Positions 57,279 through 64,000 of a stretch of 64,000 nucleotides of DNA are shown here, piece after piece. The stretch covers positions 3,545,762 to 3,609,761 of the forward strand of contig NW_009799100.1 in the NCBI RefSeq assembly GCF_000213175.1. Direction: 5' to 3'. Source of the DNA: Neurospora tetrasperma FGSC 2508 (lineage: Eukaryota > Ascomycota > Sordariomycetes > Sordariales > Sordariaceae). Position 1 is the first letter of the stretch, and the number at the start of each line of letters is the position of its first letter. The position numbers and the translations under genes were made by a program. A model generated the notes under the pieces. It did not search any database, was not told the origin of the DNA, and was given only the letters and a program-made list of their open reading frames with translations.

Positions 57279-60200
57279 TCACAAATCTCTAACAACTCTC
57301 GCCCCCACCCAAGCATATGGATAATTCCTCTGGTACCAATTCACAAAACTCTTCCTCCCCGCAATCCTCGGATGCGTAGCCCAGCTCCCTCCCAGCACAA
57401 TGTTGTGCTTCTCATCGAAAAAATCCGCCGTATAGCCGGGGTACAGCTCCATCGGCTTGAACCCCTCCCACTTGCGGAGGACCGAGGAAGTCCATTCCCA
57501 CACGCCGCCGAGCTCGCCTTGCCCGAGAAGGGTGTTGCCTTTGGAGGTGACGGGCATAGGGTGCCAGTTGTGAAAACCGACGTTGGCACCGTCTAGGTCA
57601 GAGAAGAGGCCTTCGGTGGTGATGAGAGTGGTGTTGTTGCCGGAGGGGGAGGAAGACTCGGAGGGGGTTTCGGAAGAGGGAGAGGACGGGGGAGTGATTT
57701 CCACGCCGTTGTTGGTTAGGTGGCTGTTTATCAAGAGAAAAGATATTGTTAGTGCGGGCTGGCACGGGAGAGTAAGTCGGAAAGGGACATACGCATTAAC
57801 AGCCGGAACCGTCCTTCCCAATTGTCTCTCAGCTTCCTTCTTCTTCTTAAGAGCATCGGCATAAGCGTAAATGCTCCGGGTCTCTTCGAAAGTGGGGATA
57901 CGGCCGCCCATGTAAGCTGCACAACCGGCAAGTTCGTCGTAAGAGGCAAACACGGGCCAGTCGAGAGCGTGCTTGAGAGGCACGAGACCGTAGACTGTGC
58001 GGACTGCTGTCTTCTCGAGAAAAGATGAAGGGAGCTGCTGCTTGGAGGTTCTGTTGCTGTGGTGACCGCTCACGCTGTTTGTTGTTCCATTGGCAATCTT
58101 CTCGTTGTCCAGGCGGGCCCAAGAAGCAGGGAGCTTGTCGATGTTCTTTTCAAGCAGATATTGTGCGTACTGGTTGCTGTTAGTATCGTGCAATAGTAGT
58201 TGCTAGGCAAACGTACCTCTTCGTTGGTGATCGGCCTTCCTTGAGCCTGAAAGGCGGCAACTTGAACGCGCCGTACAGGCTTCTCGTTGTCCCTATTTGC
58301 AAGTTAATCCACCATTGCTTTGACGGAAAAGGGTTCACTTACCAGCCATAATGCTTGTTAATATCAGTTCCGTCCTCAGGATCATCCAACCCGATGGTGA
58401 TCTCCTGTGCCGGAATCTTAAACCACTGATTGGGAACCCTCCCGGACTCTGCCTTCTTAGCGAGCTTCTCAAAGTCGGGCCGTGGAATATGGGTTGGGGG
58501 CAGCGTCTTGTCGCTCTGTAGCATCATGTACAACAGCGTCTCGATATGCATGAGCTCGTGCTCAAACCCAACCCAAATGGCCCGACCTACATTCCGCGGG
58601 ATATTCGCGATGCCGTGCGCATAGAGGCCGCGTAACCGGGACCGCACCGTCTCCTGATAGGTCAGGATTTCTTCCACCGGCGGCCATTCGTCAGGAATCT
58701 CCGAGTGCGCATGACACAGCTCTGGGTTGTCGACATCAGGATCAATGCCTCGCTCGAAGATCTTGCAAAAGTGAGCGGGCTCTGACGGAGCCTGCTTGGT
58801 GGTCTTTGTGAGCTGGATGTCGAGGAAGGTCGGGATGTGACCGAGGTAAAAGATGCAGGCGTTTCGGAGCTTGATGGGCTTCTCCAGAAGCTCTTCCTGG
58901 GGAAGCATATGACGTGTGACGACATCCCATGTCGCCCAAAGGGCCTCCCAGTCGTCCAGAGTTGGGAGTGCGCTGCGAGCGTACACCGAAGGGATGAGAC
59001 TGAAAGACATCCTTGACTTGGCAAGCAGATGGAGTCCTGCAGTACGACGGAGGGATGTCAGCATGTATCAATGGTTTTGATGGCGCAAACATTCGAGCCT
59101 CCCCAGCCCGTGCGCGCTACCCGAACACTGTAGCCCAACACCAGCCTACATATCGGTAAACTTGTGCCAGTGTAGGAGCTGTGCCCATCAGGAGACACTG
59201 CAACATCCTATCATCATACGACTGGTCCGTAGGGTGTGGGGAAGGTGTGGTAACACCAGCCGGACGGCTCAAACGGGTAGTCTCAGAAAAAGCTGGAAAC
59301 CTCAAGCAAGGAAAAGTTGTGAAAGCAACTTACCATATTCGTTGCCGTACGTCCATTCCGAGACTTGTTCCAATCCCGCCGTGCTCCAGAGCCTCTCTGA
59401 CTCCTCTTTCGAGTACTTTAGGCTCTGTTCGATCTGAATCCTGTCGTGTGACCTAATCAACTCCCCCATAACCATGGTGTCGCGAGTGGGGCCGTAAAAG
59501 GCTTGGTGTCTGCCACCCTCTTCGTCATACACATATTCGCCAATGACTCTCCAATCGCCCTCGATGAACGCCGTTTCTCCGAGAATTTCATTGGCGTTTC
59601 GGAGACCATTCAAGATGAACCTGGAATCGTCAGTGTTAGTAATGGGCTGGAAAGCGGGAGCCGCCATGAGCGACAGAAAAAGGGGTATGACATACTCGTG
59701 AGTAATACCAACCTTGTCTGTTTGGTTATTGTCAGCTTGAAGGTGGTCTTATACCATGTCACATGAGTAGCACAAACCGTTGTAAGCGTGGCTAGTATAT
59801 GGTTAGCAATGTTCCTGATGACGTCCCAAGGTGTTTGTCAAATACGTACTATACCCTCGCCGGGTCATTGCAAGCGTCAACTCCAATGAGCATCTTGTCA
59901 TTGGGTCCAAGGACGTCCGTAAAGCCCTTGAGAAAGGTCGCGGCGTCACTGCGGTTGAAGTTGCCTAGAGACAAGATTATGTCAGGATTTTCTTTGACCA
60001 ATTCAATACGTATTCAAGCTTACCAATGCTTGACCCGAGGTGCAAGATGCATTTCTGTTTATTGATGTTCTCTGGGGCCTTGAGCCAGTCACGTCCATCG
60101 TCATATGTGCCCAGAAGACCGTGGCACTTAACGTGCTTGTAGGATGGTACCTGGGCGAGAGTGCGCTCCAGCTCCTCCCGAGACAGGTCAAGGGCATAAT

Positions 60201-60741
60201 AGTCAATTGCCTTGCCGGCGTTGTCCAGGGCTTCCAATAGAAGGTTTACTTTGCGCAGATTTCTGGGGATATGGTTAGCTCTTCGAAATCCAGGGCCCCA
60301 TTGTCGAATTGTCAGATGTTTACCCGCTTCCGAGCTCAATGATCATGGCACCCGACGGGATGAAGCTAGCCATTTCGGTCGCATGTTTGGTAAGGATTTT
60401 GATCTCATCATTGGTAAGATAGTACTCTTCAAGATATGTGATCTGATATGTGTCAGTATAGAACCAGCATGTCAGTCCCACAACTTGGATGAACTTACAC
60501 GCTCGAACAGCTGCAAGCCTCTTTCGTTGTAGAGAAGCAAGGTGGGTAGCTGTCTAGGGCCATCTTTAGGTCGGAACATGGAGGTTATCTCGGTCTTGAG
60601 GTTGATCTCTACAGCAACGCGGCGGATGTCGATGATATCGGCGTTTGATGTCTGCTGCTGAAGCTTGGATAGCACATGTTGTCCAGTTGCTTTGAGCTGT
60701 CCGAGGGCACTGCTTGGGGTCATGGATTCGGCACTCGGCAT
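57279..60741 (-). CDS. egt-1: Ergothioneine biosynthesis protein Egt1 (methyltransferase plus sulfoxide synthase)
   Basis: Eleven exons: 60741-60499, 60442-60324, 60262-60024, 59964-59850, 59791-59778, 59717-59696, 59620-59334, 59036-58343, 58292-58217, 58169-57793, 57723-57279; 876 residues in frame throughout, the length I recall for N. crassa EGT-1. Exons 5 and 6 are 14 and 22 nt. The enzyme trimethylates histidine to hercynine and then joins it oxidatively to cysteine as hercynyl-Cys sulfoxide. N-terminal EgtD-like methyltransferase: RGLQLFERITYLEEYYLT, SAM site IIELGSG (115-121), GVDACNDPARV and YNDKVGITHEFILNGL. Then a DinB-like EgtB part with iron ligands H413 (YLGHIPTF) and H506/H510 in HELMHIE, and a C-terminal FGE-sulfatase domain with GGVWEWTSS and VLGGSWATHP. 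Introns carry CTGAC/CTAAC branches; the seventh is 297 nt. Cytosolic by lack of a leader. Confidence 0.95.
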
Positions 60742-61046
60742 GTTGAATTGTTTATCACCGATGCAAGCTTGGGGGTTGAAAATGGGACAAGAAGTTCTTT
60801 TGCAGGATGAAGAGTTGTTGAGGAAAAGGTGACAATGAGAGAAGTATGTAGTCGAGGTCAGAGAGGAGCTGTGTCTAGCTAAGTGGAGGTAGAACAAAGG
60901 GAGCTACAGGCTAAACCAATATAGTGAATAGCTTGGAGTTCAGGAACAAGAGGGAAAGATGCGAGGTCAGAGCACCCAGTTCCCGGCACGCAAATATAAA
61001 TATATTTCCTAGCCTTACTCAGCCTGGCAGTTGGATGTGATGGAGC
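60742..61046 (-). promoter_or_regulatory. egt-1 leader and TATA-like element
   Basis: No ATG occurs on the egt-1 strand for about 305 nt upstream of its start. At 61007-60992 the minus strand reads AAATATATTTATATTTG, a TATA-like tract about 250 nt before the start codon and the most AT-rich block in this region. A leader near 220 nt would fit a start just below it. This is inference from sequence only. Confidence 0.35.
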
Positions 61047-63410
61047 CATGTGGACGTATGTGGGCATGCATAAGCACAGCAATGGACTCCAAGCTAGCTA
61101 CCTCTTTCGTCCACTGTCATGTTGATGGAGTCTGGGTTCCGTGGGAGGAAGTGGACTCATGACCCAGCTTGGAGACAGTAGACAAGCGAGAGTTGACTGG
61201 GGATCCAGGATCAGGGAACATAGGATGCCAACACGACGGAGGCTGCCGGCCCATTACATGTCCAACTGTGTAATAAGAAGAGAAGAGAAGGCAAGGAGGA
61301 AGAGGATTGGACGTCGAGGTGATCCGGTTACATAACCCCCTGTGCCCCTACACTCGTAGAGCCCCAAAGCCAAGGAAAGGAAGATCTAACTAGGACGTTA
61401 AACATGGTCGGATTGATTGGACGTGATCAGTCCGGGGTACAGCATGTTCCCGTCAGGAACACTTCCTGTGGCTTCCAAGTTGTTACATGGCGCCGCCGTG
61501 CTTTGACTATGCAGACGGATGTGGCGATGATAATGATGATGGTGATGATGATGCTGAAGTTTGAATAAGGTACGGACTGGAGATTGGAAGAATCAGCCCT
61601 GGATAAAGGACGATGTGCCTGATTGAAACGAAAACCGTTCTGTGGAATGCTTCTGCACTCTGAAGGGAGCCGAAAGACAGGAGTCAATGGAAGGGTCAGA
61701 GAGCAGTGTCCAACATGTTTCTGTGCTGTCAGACAACGCCAGAGGTTCGGGGTTCTGGCAACCGAGGTATCTGAACAAATGGCGGGGGTTTTGAGAGGCA
61801 ACAGGACCAAAAGGGAAGGAAGACAACGAAAGCAGTGAGACCTTTCGACGAGGACGAAATTGTTTTGTCATGACCCTCGCTAGGTACTCATGCGTGGGCG
61901 CACGTTGTTGGAGGAGAGCCGATCGCAAAGAGTGGGAGTCGATGACAGTTTGCCGTTGGCTGATGCAAGGAACAAATCACCTGGCACGAGGCGCCCAAAG
62001 GGATTCCTGGCAGACAGCACAGGGGCGGGTCTCACGCCCTGGCATTGCCCACCGATGGCAGGCACTAACCGGCAAGGTGTTGGCGTCCCTTTCAGTTGAG
62101 TGCGTGGCTGCGTGTTTGGTTTGTTAGTAACATGGATGCCTCAACTCTTCTGGGCAACCTTCTCCTCCACGATCAAAGAACTACAGCTTGAATAATGTTT
62201 GTGGGATTGCTGGTGCCCGGTTATAGTGTTGAGGAGGTGATGGAATGAATCCTTGAAAATATAACTCATCCACTGGGTACATGGAAGGACACCGGAAGGT
62301 CGACAGGAGAAAGAGAAGAAAATGTTGATCATGTCCGGGAACGAAGGATCCCCAAGTCTCAGCTACCTACCTACCCCTCATGAGTTAGATAGCTCCGTCA
62401 CCGAATCCACCCGCCGTAGCTTCCGTTCTTAGCTGCTGGAGCCCTATGACATAAACGAGCGAAACAAGAAGTTCACTTCGACAAAGGTACCTCTACCTAT
62501 CGATGAGATAAGAAACGAGACATTCCCTTCCATTGTTTGACCATCAATATCGCAACTCTCCAAAAACCAAACGCTCTGCAACCTTTTCACGTTCAACTTG
62601 ACAGGTCTCATCGGACAAGAACATTGTGAGATGATCTTGAAGCCAGCAGAGCCGCCGCAGCCTCCAACCTTCTGTTACACAAACCTCCGTCAGTTGTCCG
62701 ACTCGGGTGGAGATCGACGTCATCGTTTCACGGCTGCTTCTGGCATGCGCATAAATGGGTCTCTCAAACTTCCATTCAACCAGCAACCTTCTTCCGGCTC
62801 TGGTTCCTGACCGAGAAAACAACATAGGCCAAGGACCCCCAGGTCCTGTGCGGTGAGTAGGTAGATGGCGTGGGTGGCTCGGGACGGGTAGCATCCGGCC
62901 AAGCCGCGCTAGTCGCCTCAGTCGAATCTAGCGATCCAAGATGCCATCAAGCTGCCATCGACGACAAAGGCATAACTTTTCGGACTTGGCTGTCCTTCTC
63001 TTTCTTCGAGTTACCCTACCTAGTCTTACGCGCGACTCAGACGGGTGACAGGAAGGACCCCCACGGCAAGATACAATACCGAAGGAAAAGACGTTTACTC
63101 AGTCAGTAGCAGTACGGAACTTTTACAAGAAACTTGCAAAGGAAACGAGGCGAATAATCATAACAACCATGCAGCAATTACTTTGGGGATAGGCAGGCTG
63201 CAGACCATGTCAAGACGTTCATAGCCGTCTAGTGGGATCATGTCCACAGTCCCTTCGGTCCTCCATCTCCCCATATTGCGGGGAAGCCTGTCATCATTTA
63301 TGCGAATCATCCACGATGTTCCGGGGAAAAGTTTTGTCTGGTATTGACAGAGGTTGCTGACCGCCAGCCATCACAGCTTCTCGCCAACACCATTCAAAAT
63401 GCAAAACATC
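61047..63410. other. About 2.4 kb with no gene seen
   Basis: Frames in both directions are short, overlap each other and show no domains, leaders or consistent splice patterns. A GAT-rich tract lies near 61524-61556. Nothing resembles a tRNA or 5S rRNA gene. Confidence 0.4.
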
Positions 63411-63785
63411 CTACAACACCCGACCTGCCGTCTCAACCCCTGAATGGAAAGCACCTGACGAGCCTAGTTTTCCTTCTTCTGTGCTGGCCATGTTGACCTG
63501 TGCTGGCCATGTTGACCTGTTGTTTCGAAGACCTTTGGGGATCAGCTGATGATGGGTTTTCAGAAACGCATTGGTACTGACATTTTGCGCCTTCAAAAGC
63601 CACTCGCAATAGGGAATGCTACGATAATGAAAGCAACGCCAGTGAAGCAAGCCAGCTCCGTCACTTTCCATGTGGACCCCAAACATCAGTCCTCCACTCA
63701 AAGATCTCGATATTTCCAATTTGAGCTCAGTCGGCAGATCGAGCAGGCCGGAAACACGATTCCGGGGGTAATTGCCCCACGCCAT
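63411..63785 (-). other. Possible F-box-like fragment or relic
   Basis: A 124-codon frame starting at an ATG at 63785 contains GLLDLPTELKLEISRSL near its start, which looks like the LPxELxLEI opening of fungal F-box-like proteins, including the paralogue at 1498. The rest has no leucine-rich body and resembles no family I know. It may be the first exon of a spliced gene, a decayed copy, or chance. Only the motif is support. Confidence 0.25.
63483..63518. repeat. Short tandem duplication of 18 bp
   Basis: The segment TGCTGGCCATGTTGACCTG recurs directly at an 18-bp step, giving two near-perfect copies. It lies inside the possible F-box-like fragment and keeps its frame. Confidence 0.8.
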
Positions 63786-64000
63786 AGTCGTTGGTGGAGC
63801 CTCTCATGGGTCCACAGTCCGTGTTCCGGCCCCGAGAACGGATCCACCTTTCTCCGCCTTGACGGGCGCTAAAACCCCGACCTTTGCTCTCGGCGTGGGG
63901 GCCAATGCGGAGGGTTCTCCTCGTGAGATCTTCCTCTCCGTCATCACCAACCCACGTTGACAGAACAACTTCATGGCACTAACCACCTGATCCGGACAAA
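63786..64000. other. Right edge of window, nothing recognised
   Basis: The last 215 bases have short frames on both strands without domains. A gene could begin beyond the edge. Confidence 0.3.

Noticed and set aside
59117-59305. 62-codon frame in the large seventh intron of egt-1
   Set aside because: No domain, and splicing 59334 to 59036 gives the conserved Egt1 sequence without it.

Overview
This window is nuclear DNA of a filamentous ascomycete, most likely Neurospora or its close relative Sordaria. Genes are split by short introns (mostly 50-120 nt) with GTATGT/GTAAGT donors, CTAAC or CTGAC branch points and CAG/TAG acceptors. Proteins are rich in low-complexity tracts, and spacers carry many short microsatellites. 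A class V and a class VII chitin synthase lie head to head, and an ergothioneine synthase of 876 residues lies nearby; from memory these match chs-5, chs-7 and egt-1 of Neurospora crassa. Species cannot be fixed from the sequence alone.

Layout. 1-2.5 kb: two tandem F-box-like paralogues (+), the first cut by the window edge. 3.5-6.3 kb: type II phosphatidylinositol 4-kinase (-). 7.8-10 kb: unrecognised coiled-coil protein (-). 11.2-13.3 kb: mitochondrial Irc3-like DEAH helicase (-). 14.4-16.5 kb: Rrn5-like RNA polymerase I factor (+). 16.7-20.8 kb: a four-domain predicted RNA-end-processing protein (-). 22-27.8 kb: chs-5 (-). 27.8-33.8 kb: long divergent control region containing an 814-base assembly gap. 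33.8-39.4 kb: chs-7 (+). 40-41.6 kb: mitochondrial PDK/BCKDK-type kinase (-). 42.4-42.8 kb: Pbi2/I9 protease inhibitor (-). 44.1-47.8 kb: BMS1 (+). 48.3-50.3 kb: PflA/PflX-like radical SAM protein (+). 51.5-53.3 kb: unrecognised low-complexity protein (+). 53.9-54.7 kb: NECAP-like protein (-). 55.7-56.8 kb: eIF2B alpha (+). 57.3-60.7 kb: egt-1 in 11 exons (-). 60.7-64 kb: no convincing gene.

The genes are mostly unrelated housekeeping functions: membrane traffic (PI4K, NECAP), ribosome production (Rrn5, Bms1, eIF2B alpha), mitochondrial metabolism (Irc3, PDK-type kinase, radical SAM) and RNA ends. The one clear functional pair is chs-5/chs-7, whose products belong to sister families. Main points for a second look: (1) one polypeptide joining a 2H phosphoesterase, an EEP nuclease, a poly(A)-polymerase-type nucleotidyltransferase and an MJ1316 domain; (2) long ATG-free leaders on both sides of the chs-5/chs-7 control region and upstream of several other genes; (3) two consecutive micro-exons (14 and 22 nt) in egt-1; (4) a PflX-like radical SAM protein in a mould; (5) a nearly conserved intron at the motor P-loop site of both chitin synthases. 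All exon models were read by eye from splice signals and reading frame; no transcript data were available.
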